Below, in pieces: positions 35,269-44,008 of a stretch of 64,000 nucleotides of DNA (within the stretch, counting starts at the first letter, position 1; the number at the start of each line of letters is the position of its first letter). This stretch comes from Enterocloster alcoholdehydrogenati (GTDB lineage Bacteria; Bacillota; Clostridia; Lachnospirales; Lachnospiraceae), in the NCBI RefSeq assembly GCF_013282095.1, contig NZ_BLTJ01000013.1:1-64000 (forward strand), given 5' to 3'. The translations under genes and the position numbers were made by a program. A model generated the notes under the pieces. That model did not search any database. It was not told the origin of the DNA and saw nothing but the letters and a program-made list of their open reading frames with translations.

Positions 35269-36096
35269 TCAGAAAAATCCGAAACGCTTTTTGGGAGACG
35301 GCGGCAGATGGACGGCCTCCAGCAAATAGAGGTACATCTGTTTCATGGTTTCAGGATCCACCCATTCAGGCGTGTCCCGGCAGCCTCCGTGCATGGTGGA
35401 GGATACCTCCATCTGCTCCATGATCATATGAAATTCAGGAGGTCTTCCCAGGATTCCTTCTCCATATGTGGCAAGGGTCTTAAGGTATTGAATATCCCAT
35501 CTGGGAACCATCGAAAGGCTCAGCACTGGTATGTGAAGCCCCCGGAAGGATACATCATCACTGGGCGGAAGATACTTTAATAGCTGCCCGTGGTATTTCT
35601 CCAGAAGTTCTTTCCGGCAAAAGGGCTGCATGACCGTCTTTTTTTCGTGGCCCTTTCCGCAGATGGCCAGAGTGTCGCCATAGCCGCAGACGTCCAGATT
35701 GATAATTCCTGTGAGACAGGATCGGTCCATAGAGGCAGCATAGAGCCTGCTCCCGGCGTTTCCGGTTTCTTCGCCGTCAAAGAAAGCAAAACGGGCAGGG
35801 AAGTCCTCCTCCTTCAGTTTTTTTGCCAGGTCGATGAGAATACACAGGGCAGCGGCGTTGTCATTGGCTCCGCTGCTGCCGGGCACAGCATCGTAGTGGG
35901 CGCAGAAAAGGAAGGAAGGCCCGCTGTTCCAGGGTGACACAAGATAGTTTCGTATCCCTCTGGGATTGCCCATGGAGGCGTCCTCCTCCTGCAGCGTGAA
36001 GTTCAGTCCCTCCTCAAGGAGGATCTCTGACAGCGCTGTCTGGCGGCTGTCAGGATCCTTTTGAGAAAGGCGTTCCAGGTGTCTGTTGATCATCAT
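35269..36096 (-). CDS. M28-like zinc peptidase / amidohydrolase
   Basis: The 275-residue protein has metal-ligand segments of the M28 kind: FCAHYDAVPGSSGANDNAAA, FFDGEETGNAGS and IINLDVCGYGD. The absence of a signal peptide points to a cytosolic enzyme. It is the last gene of the minus-strand operon that begins with GntR 2. It may hydrolyse an amide or peptide bond in the pathway substrate. Confidence 0.8.
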   Translation of the reverse strand: MMINRHLERLSQKDPDSRQTALSEILLEEGLNFTLQEEDASMGNPRGIRNYLVSPWNSGPSFLFCAHYDAVPGSSGANDNAAALCILIDLAKKLKEEDFPARFAFFDGEETGNAGSRLYAASMDRSCLTGIINLDVCGYGDTLAICGKGHEKKTVMQPFCRKELLEKYHGQLLKYLPPSDDVSFRGLHIPVLSLSMVPRWDIQYLKTLATYGEGILGRPPEFHMIMEQMEVSSTMHGGCRDTPEWVDPETMKQMYLYLLEAVHLPPSPKKRFGFF

Positions 36097-36145
36097 AATG
36101 TAATCCTCGTGTTTAACGAAAAGGGCTGTTACAGAGGCGTGTGTC

Positions 36146-36646
36146 TTATAAGCAGGCGTCCATGGGAACCTTTACCACTATTTTTCGTATGGGGGCCGCT
36201 GTACTGCCGGACTGTATGGCCGGAATGTGCACATCCCATGGGAAATATATGGCATAAGTACCTACATTCATTGCAATTCTGCCTTCAGCGGTGTCTGGAT
36301 CGTTGTGATAAAACAGGATATCTCTTGGAGTATCCAGAAGATCCTCATCTGTCTGATACGATCCGTTGTCACTGTAAAAACCGGCCTCCTCCGGGCCTCC
36401 TGCAGCCAGAAACTGCACATCGATATTTTTACGGTGGATTTCCGGGCGCAGAGTTTCTCTGGGAGACGTGGTAAGGTCGAGAACCTGGAGAATGGCGGGA
36501 ACGCCGTCCAGGCTGATGTCAAATTTACCTGGCTCATGATTGGCCAGATCGGTTTCCTTTAGAAAGCGCAGGGCGCTCTGAAGCGGTTTTGGAAGAATTG
36601 CTGTTTGCTGCTCAAAAAATTCGTTGTTGATGTTTCCGTAGATCAT
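36146..36646 (-). CDS. YhcH/YjgK/YiaL (DUF386) family protein (1)
   Basis: The 166-residue cupin has KFDISLDGVPAILQVLDLTT and RPEIHRKNIDVQFLAAGGPE, then the metal-site PWDVHIPAI and KIVVKVPMD. Relatives accompany sialic acid and 2,3-diketogulonate catabolism and are thought to bind or anomerise sugar acids. It is cotranscribed with the SDR gene. Confidence 0.88.
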   Translation of the reverse strand: MIYGNINNEFFEQQTAILPKPLQSALRFLKETDLANHEPGKFDISLDGVPAILQVLDLTTSPRETLRPEIHRKNIDVQFLAAGGPEEAGFYSDNGSYQTDEDLLDTPRDILFYHNDPDTAEGRIAMNVGTYAIYFPWDVHIPAIQSGSTAAPIRKIVVKVPMDACL

Positions 36647-36703
36647 GGTAGGTTCCTCCTTGATAATTGTATAATAAATGCCTGAAGACAGCAGAAACGT
36701 CTG

Positions 36704-37483
36704 CTACTGCATGGATGTCAGGCCACCGTCGACACATAGTATCTGTCCGGTTACAAAGGATGCGGCGTCGCTGCACAGGTAAAGGGCGGCGGCCGCGATA
36801 TCCTGTTCCTTTCCTATGCGTCCCAGAGGGATGCGGTCGGTCAGTTTTCTGTAAAATACGGGATCATCCAGCTGAAAGGAATTGATGGGGGTATACACAA
36901 AGGTAGGGGCGACGGCATTACAGGTAATGCCGTATTTTCCCCATTCACAGGCAAGCTGTCTGGTGTACATATTTACCGCGCCCTTGCTGGCACAGTATGC
37001 AATATAATGTTCGGTTGTTCCGATAAAGCTTTTTACGGAGGAAAGATTCAGGATACGTCCATATTTGTTCGGGATCATAAAACGTGTCCCCACCTTCCTC
37101 GTTATGCGGTGAAGGGCGTGCACATTCAGTTCCATTACTTCCTGAAACGTTTCATCATCGTAGCTTTCTGCGGGGAGCAGACGGTTGATTCCGGCACAGT
37201 TGACCAGGATATCTATGGAGCCAAAGGCCTTATCCACCTCATCCAGCATATGATCAGCGCTGTCGGAACAGGTGATGTCACAGGCGAGAGAAAGGAAGGG
37301 CCTGTTGAGCTTTTTGGCATAGTCTGCAGCAGGGGCCGCTTTTTCCGGATGGTTGCTGCATACAGCTACCTGAGCACCTTTTTGAAGAAATGACAGGGCT
37401 ACAGCGCTTCCCAGCCCTCCGGTGCCGCCGGTGATCAGTGCTGTTTTGCCATTGAGAGAAAACAGTTCGTCATAATTGGTCAT
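36704..37483 (-). CDS. short-chain dehydrogenase (gluconate 5-dehydrogenase-like)
   Basis: The 259-residue SDR has the cofactor motif TGGTGGLG, NCAG, and the Ser with YIAYCASK giving the Tyr-x3-Lys pair. It ends in the standard FVTGQILCVDGG. Close families are gluconate 5-dehydrogenase and 2-deoxy-D-gluconate dehydrogenase. Context with YhcH and GntR supports a sugar-acid substrate. Confidence 0.88.
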   Translation of the reverse strand: MTNYDELFSLNGKTALITGGTGGLGSAVALSFLQKGAQVAVCSNHPEKAAPAADYAKKLNRPFLSLACDITCSDSADHMLDEVDKAFGSIDILVNCAGINRLLPAESYDDETFQEVMELNVHALHRITRKVGTRFMIPNKYGRILNLSSVKSFIGTTEHYIAYCASKGAVNMYTRQLACEWGKYGITCNAVAPTFVYTPINSFQLDDPVFYRKLTDRIPLGRIGKEQDIAAAALYLCSDAASFVTGQILCVDGGLTSMQ

Positions 37484-37512
37484 AAATGTATACCGCCTTT
37501 CCTGAATATGGA

Positions 37513-38277
37513 TCAGTCCTGTAGGTCTGTGACGCCGCTGCCGACGCCCTCCTGGCTGGCTGCAGTGAAATACTGTGGGTTGTGTGACTTTAAAGGCGCT
37601 GCCAGCAGAAGCATTCTGGACATATGGTGGGAGTAGATCTCACTGGCATTGTCATAGTCGCGGGCTGCAAGGGCATCCGTCAGATCGGTCAGTTCACACA
37701 GGAAACCTTCCACAACCGCTGTGCTTCCTGCAGCCAGATAGAGAAGCCGCTGCAGATCCACATCTGCTTTCTGGAGGGAGATCCAGATCAGATCCATATT
37801 GCCTGCCAGCACATAAAGCTGTCTGTAATACTCAGATAATATCCGGGCGGACTGCGTCAGATCTCTGCGGGATATATGATGGCGAAGCTGTCCAAGCTGG
37901 TGATACAGGATTTCCAGCTGTGTTTTGGAAACCTTTTTAATATATATGGACTGGATCATAGAAGTCCCAAGTTTGGTATGGAGCCATACCGCCTCCTCAA
38001 TACGCTGCTGATCGATCTTAGAGACAAATGCTCCCCGGTTTGGAATAATATCTACCAGATTCTCACGGGAGAGCTTAAAAAAGGAATCATGCACAGGGGT
38101 TCTGCTCATATCCAGAGAGGCTGCGATATCCGCTTCGTTCATTTTCTGGCCCGGAAGAAGCAGAAGTTCTAAAATACATTTTCTGATGATGCGGTAAGCG
38201 TACTGCCGGGCGTCCTCAGAAGGATTGCGGGCAGGAAAACTCTGCTCACGAAACAGAAGCAGGGAAATATAAATCAC
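37513..38277 (-). CDS. GntR-family regulator, FCD type (2)
   Basis: The protein of up to 254 residues has a winged helix (YRIIRKCILELLLLPGQKMN, DIAASLDMSRTPVHDSFFKL) and an FCD domain. The GTG start overlaps its own GAGAGG site, so the true start may be a little downstream. It heads the minus-strand operon and is divergent from GntR 3. Candidate operators are the TTGTATGCAA sites between them. Confidence 0.85.
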   Translation of the reverse strand: MIYISLLLFREQSFPARNPSEDARQYAYRIIRKCILELLLLPGQKMNEADIAASLDMSRTPVHDSFFKLSRENLVDIIPNRGAFVSKIDQQRIEEAVWLHTKLGTSMIQSIYIKKVSKTQLEILYHQLGQLRHHISRRDLTQSARILSEYYRQLYVLAGNMDLIWISLQKADVDLQRLLYLAAGSTAVVEGFLCELTDLTDALAARDYDNASEIYSHHMSRMLLLAAPLKSHNPQYFTAASQEGVGSGVTDLQD

Positions 38278-38341
38278 CTCTCTTTCTTTAGGGGTTAATT
38301 ATAGAATATCATAGCGTGTCAAAATGTAAAACCCGTCATAA

Positions 38342-38355
38342 CTTGTATGCAATCT
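38342..38355. promoter_or_regulatory. candidate GntR operator, copy 1
   Basis: CTTGTATGCAATCT contains the palindrome-like TTGTATGCAA. The same 14 bases recur at 38,561-38,574 at the other end of the divergent intergenic region. Confidence 0.55.
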
Positions 38356-38560
38356 TAAATCAGGGAATCTTCTTTTATATATTTTACCATTATTTGTGAA
38401 AAAAGCAACCAATAAATAAAAAAATAACAAAGATTATAACGAAAATGTTAAAAAAAGGTTGCACTAATAAAGAAAATATGATATTTTGTATATATTGATA
38501 AAATGCAGTTGAGCTTAAAAAGAGGCGATACAGCAAACTGAAATGCAATTTTAAAGTTTG

Positions 38561-38574
38561 CTTGTATGCAATCT
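38561..38574. promoter_or_regulatory. candidate GntR operator, copy 2
   Basis: This is an exact copy of the 14 bases at 38,342-38,355, placed about 75 bases before the start of GntR 3. The AT-rich tract between the copies holds no gene. Confidence 0.55.
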
Positions 38575-38648
38575 GGATGGCTGTATGGAAGGGTTTATTG
38601 CCTGCGGTTGCATTTCAAATACTGTGCTGGATAAAGGAGTTGTGCCGG

Positions 38649-39356
38649 ATGATGGACAGAGGAGAGATTCTGGAGGGAGCCAGACCGCAGAATGAAGCCT
38701 ATGAGGGTTTAAAACATCAGATACTCAGCCTGGATATAGAACCGGGAGAGATGCTGAGTGAAAGCATTTTATCATCTCAGATGAATGTGGGCCGACCGCT
38801 GATGCGGGATGCGCTGGCGCAGCTGGCTGAAGAAGGATATGTTATGGTTTATCCTCAAAAGGGCACGGCGGTCACTATGATCGATCCGGAGCGGGTCAGA
38901 CAGGCGGTACATACCCACATTGTACTGGAGCAGGCGGTGCTTGCCGAGGCTTGTCAGCAGGGACTTACCGGTGCACAGCTGGAATATCTCGAATGCATAC
39001 TGGAAGAGCAGAAGCGAAGGGGAGATGATGCGGTTAAACGCATGATCCTGGAACGGCAGATGAGCAACGCTCTGGCAGCGTTCTGTGGAAAGAAATATAT
39101 GTTAGATGTGTTTCGTACCATGGACTGCGATATGCTCAGAGTGAAATGCCTGCATTACAATACATTTGGTTTCCCTGCGCAGATGTTTCCGCCCTCAAGC
39201 TGGGAATATACCCAGGTAGAGGGAAGGATGCTGGTAGACAATCTGAGAAGAAGGGATACAGATGCCGCATGGCTGCTCTGTTCCAACCATTTCAAAATGG
39301 TTCTTCTCCACATGGATTCGCTCAGGGGAATCTATCCACAGTTCTTTTCCGGATGA
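38649..39356 (+). CDS. GntR-family regulator, FCD type (3)
   Basis: The 235-residue protein has a winged helix (AYEGLKHQILSLDIEPGEML) but an atypical recognition region, MNVGRPLMRDALAQLAEEGY, where most relatives have SRTPVREAL. A helical FCD domain follows. The ATG at 38,649 is chosen because AAAGGAG lies eight bases before it. It precedes the transporter-hydantoinase operon and probably controls it. Confidence 0.82.
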   Translation: MMDRGEILEGARPQNEAYEGLKHQILSLDIEPGEMLSESILSSQMNVGRPLMRDALAQLAEEGYVMVYPQKGTAVTMIDPERVRQAVHTHIVLEQAVLAEACQQGLTGAQLEYLECILEEQKRRGDDAVKRMILERQMSNALAAFCGKKYMLDVFRTMDCDMLRVKCLHYNTFGFPAQMFPPSSWEYTQVEGRMLVDNLRRRDTDAAWLLCSNHFKMVLLHMDSLRGIYPQFFSG

Positions 39357-39524
39357 AGGGGAGCGGGCAGTAAAACTGCCGGAGGCTTTGCAGTCCGGAT
39401 AGAAAATACACCTATTTAAAATGGAAGGGGATGAGGTCTGAAGATATCGTTGGAGAGAGGGGATTTGACAAAAACAAAAAACAATGTGTAGTAGTAGGGA
39501 AAAAAGATACAAGGAGGAAATACC

Positions 39525-40916
39525 ATGGAATATATCATTGGTATCATTTTATTGCTTACGTTTTTTGGCTTGGCATACTACTGTATCAAGGGCCACAACC
39601 TGATGATTGGTTTCCTGATCATCACAATCGTCTGGACAATTCTCCCGCTGGGAGGAACGCTTTTCGCAAGCCAGGCATTCCTGGAGTCCAATCCGGTTCT
39701 TCAGTTTGAGGGCGTAAAGGGTCTGGTTAAGATTCTTAACAGCATTTATCAGAGTGCTCCTGAGGGCTGGGGTACAACTCTTGTAAATGTGTGCTGGGGC
39801 GCATGGTTCGGTCGTGTACTGATGGAAACAGGAATTGCGTCTACTCTGATCCGTAAGACCGTGGAGCTGGGCGGAGACAAGCCTCTTGTTACCATTACCC
39901 TGTTAAATGTTGTTACAGCGATTATCTTTACTGCAATGACCGGCGCAGGCCCTGTAATTGCAATCGGCGTTATCGTTCTTCCTATTCTGATGTCCTTAGG
40001 TATTCCGAAGGCGATTGCGATGTTCAGCTTTATGGGTTCTGTTGCAGCTGGTATTTATCTTAATCCGGTTAACTTTGCACAGTACCGCGCATTCTTTATC
40101 CAGCCGGATCAGATGCCTGATTTCACACTGGGCTGGTATGTATCACACTGGGGCTTTGCCGCATTCCTGATCATGTTAGTGGCTACCACGATCCTTTCTG
40201 CAATCTATCTGAAACGGTCAAAGACCAGCCACGCATGGGCAGCTCAGGGCAGGAGCGCATCTGCTGAGCAGAAGAATGCTCCGTTCTATACGCTGATTCT
40301 TCCGATCGTTCCGGTTATCTTAAAGATCTGGCTGGATTTCTCCGTAATCGGCGGCTTTGTGATCGCAGGCTTTGCAGCGCTTTTCCTGTGCGGAAGAATG
40401 AAGGGAACTTTCAAGGAGAACTGCCAGCTGGTAAATAAGTTATATTATGACGGTGTAGTTGATACAGCCCCTCTGGTAGGCTTCCTTCTTACACTTCCAA
40501 TGTTCAATGCAGTTGCTTCCTTTGCATCTCCTTACTTTAGAGTAATTCTTGGCGGAGTAATGCCTAAGAGCGAGCTGGTGGTATGTATTGCGTTTGCGGC
40601 TCTTCTGGTTATGGGTCTGTTCCGCGGACCGATGACACTGGTAGGATGCGGCGCGGCTACGCTGGGTGTTCTTTCAAATGTGGCCAATTTCTCAGTGCCG
40701 TTCTTATACGCTGTATTTGCCATTCCGACCATCACTGTAACCATCGGATGTTGTATCACACAGTCCTGGGTTGCATGGGGACTGGCATATACAAAAGTGG
40801 ATTCCAAGGACTTCCTGAAGCTGTCCATTCCTAATGCGTATGTAACAGGCGTGCTTCAGTATGTAGCGGCGTTTGTAATGCTTGCCGGACTTGGTGCTGA
40901 ATGGTTTATCAAATAA
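39525..40916 (+). CDS. GntP-like / ion-transporter-superfamily permease
   Basis: The 463-residue protein has about 11-12 hydrophobic segments. It shows the TGAGPVIAIGVIVLPILMSL and LNPVNFAQYRAFF stretches and a second half with RGPMTLVGCGAATLG. The overall shape recalls gluconate:H+ symporters and related carboxylate carriers. It probably imports the organic acid or cyclic amide used by the enzymes around it. AAGGAGG precedes the start. Confidence 0.7.
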   Translation: MEYIIGIILLLTFFGLAYYCIKGHNLMIGFLIITIVWTILPLGGTLFASQAFLESNPVLQFEGVKGLVKILNSIYQSAPEGWGTTLVNVCWGAWFGRVLMETGIASTLIRKTVELGGDKPLVTITLLNVVTAIIFTAMTGAGPVIAIGVIVLPILMSLGIPKAIAMFSFMGSVAAGIYLNPVNFAQYRAFFIQPDQMPDFTLGWYVSHWGFAAFLIMLVATTILSAIYLKRSKTSHAWAAQGRSASAEQKNAPFYTLILPIVPVILKIWLDFSVIGGFVIAGFAALFLCGRMKGTFKENCQLVNKLYYDGVVDTAPLVGFLLTLPMFNAVASFASPYFRVILGGVMPKSELVVCIAFAALLVMGLFRGPMTLVGCGAATLGVLSNVANFSVPFLYAVFAIPTITVTIGCCITQSWVAWGLAYTKVDSKDFLKLSIPNAYVTGVLQYVAAFVMLAGLGAEWFIK

Positions 40917-40949
40917 TATCAAACTCTCTTAAAACAATGTATATCTGAA

Positions 40950-40980
40950 AATGCGGGGGCGCCCTGAGTGCTCCCCGCAT
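40950..40980 (+). terminator. hairpin between transporter and hydantoinase-like gene
   Basis: ATGCGGGG and CCCCGCAT are perfect arms around a 13-base loop. No T-run follows, so it may be a processing or attenuation site instead of a full terminator. Confidence 0.5.
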
Positions 40981-41044
40981 ATCCCCTGATCCGTTTTTAT
41001 CAGAAAGATCCAGAATAAGAAAAAGCAGAAAGGAATAAAAGAGT

Positions 41045-43183
41045 ATGGCAGAACGTAAACACAGAGCTGTCCGTATGGGTATCGACGTAGGAGGAACTTA
41101 TACAAAGTGCGTCGCAATGGATAATGAGACTCATGAAATTATTGGAAAAAATGAAGTAAAGACTACCCACGATGATGAAAATGGCGTTGCTGCCGGCGTA
41201 GTTCAAAGCTTTAAAAACTGTATGCGCGAGAACGGCATTGCGCCGGAGGATGTAGTATTTGTCGCGCACTCTACAACCCAGGCGACCAATGCATTTATCG
41301 AGGGCGATGTGGCAAATGTCGGTATAGTAGGCGTGGCTGGAGGAGGCCTTGAAGGATTTCTGGCAAAGCGTCAGCTTGCTCTGAAGGATATTGTTTTAGA
41401 TGAAAAGGTCGGCAGAATGATAAAGGTATTCAATACGTTTATCAAGAAGAAAATGCTGACAGAAGATCTTATCAATCAGAATATCGATGACCTGTTAAAC
41501 CAGGGAGCGCAGGTAATCGTTGCCTCCATGGCGTTTGGTGTGGACAGCATGGATGAGGAAATTATGATCCATGACTGTGCGGAAAAGAAAAATGTGCCTG
41601 TTAGTATGGCTTCTGATATTACAAAGCTGTATGGCCTTACAAGACGTACCCGTACAGCGGCAATCAATGCTTCGATCCTGCCAAAGATGATGGCGACTGC
41701 AAACGCAACGGAATCTTCGGTAAGAGAGGCAGGTGTTACAGTTCCTCTTATGATCATGAGAGGCGACGGCGGCGTTATGGAAATCGGCGAGATGCGCAAG
41801 CGCCCGATTCTAACCGCGTTATCAGGCCCGGCCGCTTCGGTTATGGGTTCTCTTATGTATCTGCGTGCTTCCAATGCTATTTACTTTGAGGTAGGCGGAA
41901 CTACTACCAATATCGGCGTCATTAAAAATGGTCGTCCCGGTGTGGATTATGCTCAGATTGGCGGACATGATACATATATCAGCTCTCTGGATGTGCGTAT
42001 TCTTGGATGTGCCGGCGGTTCTATGGTGCGTATCAATGACAGGGAGGTTGTAGATGTTGGCCCGCGTTCCGCTCATATTGCCGGTTGCGAATATGCGTGC
42101 TTTACCCCTGAGGAAGAGATTGTTGATCCGCAGATTGAGATGGTAAGTCCGAAACCCAGCGATCCCGCAGATTATGTAACCATTCGGTTAAAAAACGGAA
42201 AGCGCATCTGCTTTACGAATACCTGTGCGGCCAACGTTCTGGGACTGATCGATGAAAAGTATTTTGCCCACGGAAATGCCAGCGCGGCGCGCAAGGCAAT
42301 GCAGCCGGTTGCAGATAAAATGGGCATCACTGTGGAGCAGCTGGCGACACAGATTCTGGACAAGGATTTTGAGAAGGTTAATGCCTGCATCAATGCTCTG
42401 GCTGAAAAATATCAGCTGGATCATGACAGTATGAAACTGGTGGGCTGCGGCGGCGGCGCGGCTTCTCTGGTACCGTATTGCGCGGAAAAGATGGGACTCC
42501 AGTATGATATCCCGGAGAACGCAGAGGTAATTTCCTCCATTGGTGTTGCTCTTTCCATGGTACGCGACGTGGTGGAGCGTGTGATTCCCAGCCCGACCCA
42601 GGAGGACATTCGCGAGATTAAAAAAGAGGCTGCGGATGCTGCGGTAAGCTCCGGCGCTTCGCCGGATACAGTGGAGGTGCATATTGAGATCGACAGCCAG
42701 ACCGGAAAGGTAACGGCTATCGCAACAGGCTCCACGGAGGTTAAGACCACAGACCTGCTGAAGGAATGTGACGAGAACGAGGCGAAAGAACTGGCAACTC
42801 AGGACTTTGGCCCCAAGGTAAGCCAGATTCGGCTTGCAGAGAAAACAGATAAATTCTATGTATATCAGGGCGAGCGGGATGGAAAGCAGCCCATTCGTAT
42901 CGTTGATAAAAAGGGATTTATCAAGGTACAGTGCTCAAACGGCAAGGTTGTAAAATGCGCTGTACAGGATTATAAAGAGGTTGTAGAGTCCATCTGGAAA
43001 GATGTAGCCGTATTTAAGACAGACTCTATTCTGCGCCCTGACTTCTTTGTATGTGTAGGCCCGCGTGTAGGCGATTACAGCGCGGTTGATCTGGAGCAGA
43101 TCTTCCTTCTGATGGATCTTGATCTGGGCGACAGAGAACCGGAGGAAGAGATCATTATTGTAGGCTCTGTTACGGAGATCTGA
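41045..43183 (+). CDS. hydantoinase/oxoprolinase subunit A-like protein
   Basis: The 712-residue protein has the ASKHA-type start MGIDVGGTYTKCVAMD, then HSTTQATNAFIEGDVANVGI, the linker RRTRTAAINASILPK, ALSGPAASVMGSL and EVGGTTTNIG. This is the HyuA/oxoprolinase pattern. Such proteins couple ATP hydrolysis to opening cyclic amides, usually with a B subunit. No HyuB is present here. The C-terminal 150 residues differ from standard HyuA. A distinct substrate or a glutamate-mutase/carboxylase-type activator role is possible. Confidence 0.82.
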   Translation: MAERKHRAVRMGIDVGGTYTKCVAMDNETHEIIGKNEVKTTHDDENGVAAGVVQSFKNCMRENGIAPEDVVFVAHSTTQATNAFIEGDVANVGIVGVAGGGLEGFLAKRQLALKDIVLDEKVGRMIKVFNTFIKKKMLTEDLINQNIDDLLNQGAQVIVASMAFGVDSMDEEIMIHDCAEKKNVPVSMASDITKLYGLTRRTRTAAINASILPKMMATANATESSVREAGVTVPLMIMRGDGGVMEIGEMRKRPILTALSGPAASVMGSLMYLRASNAIYFEVGGTTTNIGVIKNGRPGVDYAQIGGHDTYISSLDVRILGCAGGSMVRINDREVVDVGPRSAHIAGCEYACFTPEEEIVDPQIEMVSPKPSDPADYVTIRLKNGKRICFTNTCAANVLGLIDEKYFAHGNASAARKAMQPVADKMGITVEQLATQILDKDFEKVNACINALAEKYQLDHDSMKLVGCGGGAASLVPYCAEKMGLQYDIPENAEVISSIGVALSMVRDVVERVIPSPTQEDIREIKKEAADAAVSSGASPDTVEVHIEIDSQTGKVTAIATGSTEVKTTDLLKECDENEAKELATQDFGPKVSQIRLAEKTDKFYVYQGERDGKQPIRIVDKKGFIKVQCSNGKVVKCAVQDYKEVVESIWKDVAVFKTDSILRPDFFVCVGPRVGDYSAVDLEQIFLLMDLDLGDREPEEEIIIVGSVTEI

Positions 43184-43189
43184 TAGACT

Positions 43190-43981
43190 ATGAAAAAAGA
43201 GGAATTTCGGAGAGCTTTAAAGCCCATAGCGGATGGCCTCTTTGGAAAACAGGGTGCCGTAAGGTATGAACGTCCGCATTTTGCCGTCCGTCCCCTGGAG
43301 CGTATGCTCCGGGATCTGACGGCGATCCCGCTGGAAGATCAGTACGCGTATGCTTTTTCCAGAGAGCCTTTAAATGGAAAATTTAATGATGAGCAGCGGA
43401 AGAAATGGACGGCGCAGGCCATTGGCTGCGGACGGGAATATGCAAAAAAAATCTGCAGTTCCTATGGCGTCACAGCGCCTGAGGCACTGGCGCAGGCCAT
43501 GGGGCTGGAGGTGTTATACCCTTCTTTTCCTGAGAATGCAGACAGGGTGTTGTTTGCGGAATTTCGCGAACCGGGGAACATCAATATTTATATGGATGCA
43601 GTAAAAAAGGCAGAAAAATTTCTGAAGCGTCCTGAGATAAAAGCGGTGCTGACCGACCGGCTGGATGTGGCCGGTCTGCTGCTGGCCCATGAGCTGTTTC
43701 ATTTTGTGGAAGAGAAGTATAAAAAAGAAATCTTCACAAAACAGGAAAAGATCCGGCTCTGGTCTTTAGGGCCTCTTCATAATGATTCCTCCATCATTGC
43801 CCTCAGCGAGATTGCCGCTATGGCATTTGCGCAGACGGTCACGGGGATTTCCTGGTCTCCTTATGTAATGGACGTATTTCTTGTATATGGCTATTCGCCG
43901 GAGGAGGCCAGCGGCCTTTATGAGGAAATGATGATGTATGCAGGCAGGGAGCCATGTGCTCCTGAGCAGGAGACGCTATAA
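43190..43981 (+). CDS. HExxH putative metalloprotein, partner of the hydantoinase-like gene
   Basis: The 263-residue protein starts six bases after the previous stop. It contains a zincin-like HELFH in LLLAHELFHFVEEKY, with a downstream SEIAAMAFAQT that could supply the third ligand Glu. This resembles the helix pair of ImmA/IrrE-type zincins. There is no signal peptide. I know no named family for the whole protein. Tight coupling to the hydantoinase-like gene suggests a joint task, perhaps hydrolysis of the opened ring. Confidence 0.65.
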   Translation: MKKEEFRRALKPIADGLFGKQGAVRYERPHFAVRPLERMLRDLTAIPLEDQYAYAFSREPLNGKFNDEQRKKWTAQAIGCGREYAKKICSSYGVTAPEALAQAMGLEVLYPSFPENADRVLFAEFREPGNINIYMDAVKKAEKFLKRPEIKAVLTDRLDVAGLLLAHELFHFVEEKYKKEIFTKQEKIRLWSLGPLHNDSSIIALSEIAAMAFAQTVTGISWSPYVMDVFLVYGYSPEEASGLYEEMMMYAGREPCAPEQETL

Positions 43982-44008
43982 GGACAGAACAATAAAAGGA
44001 GAAAAGCT

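Noticed and set aside
41476..42750. minus-strand ORFs inside the hydantoinase-like gene
   Set aside because: They are complement-strand shadows of a well-supported long gene.
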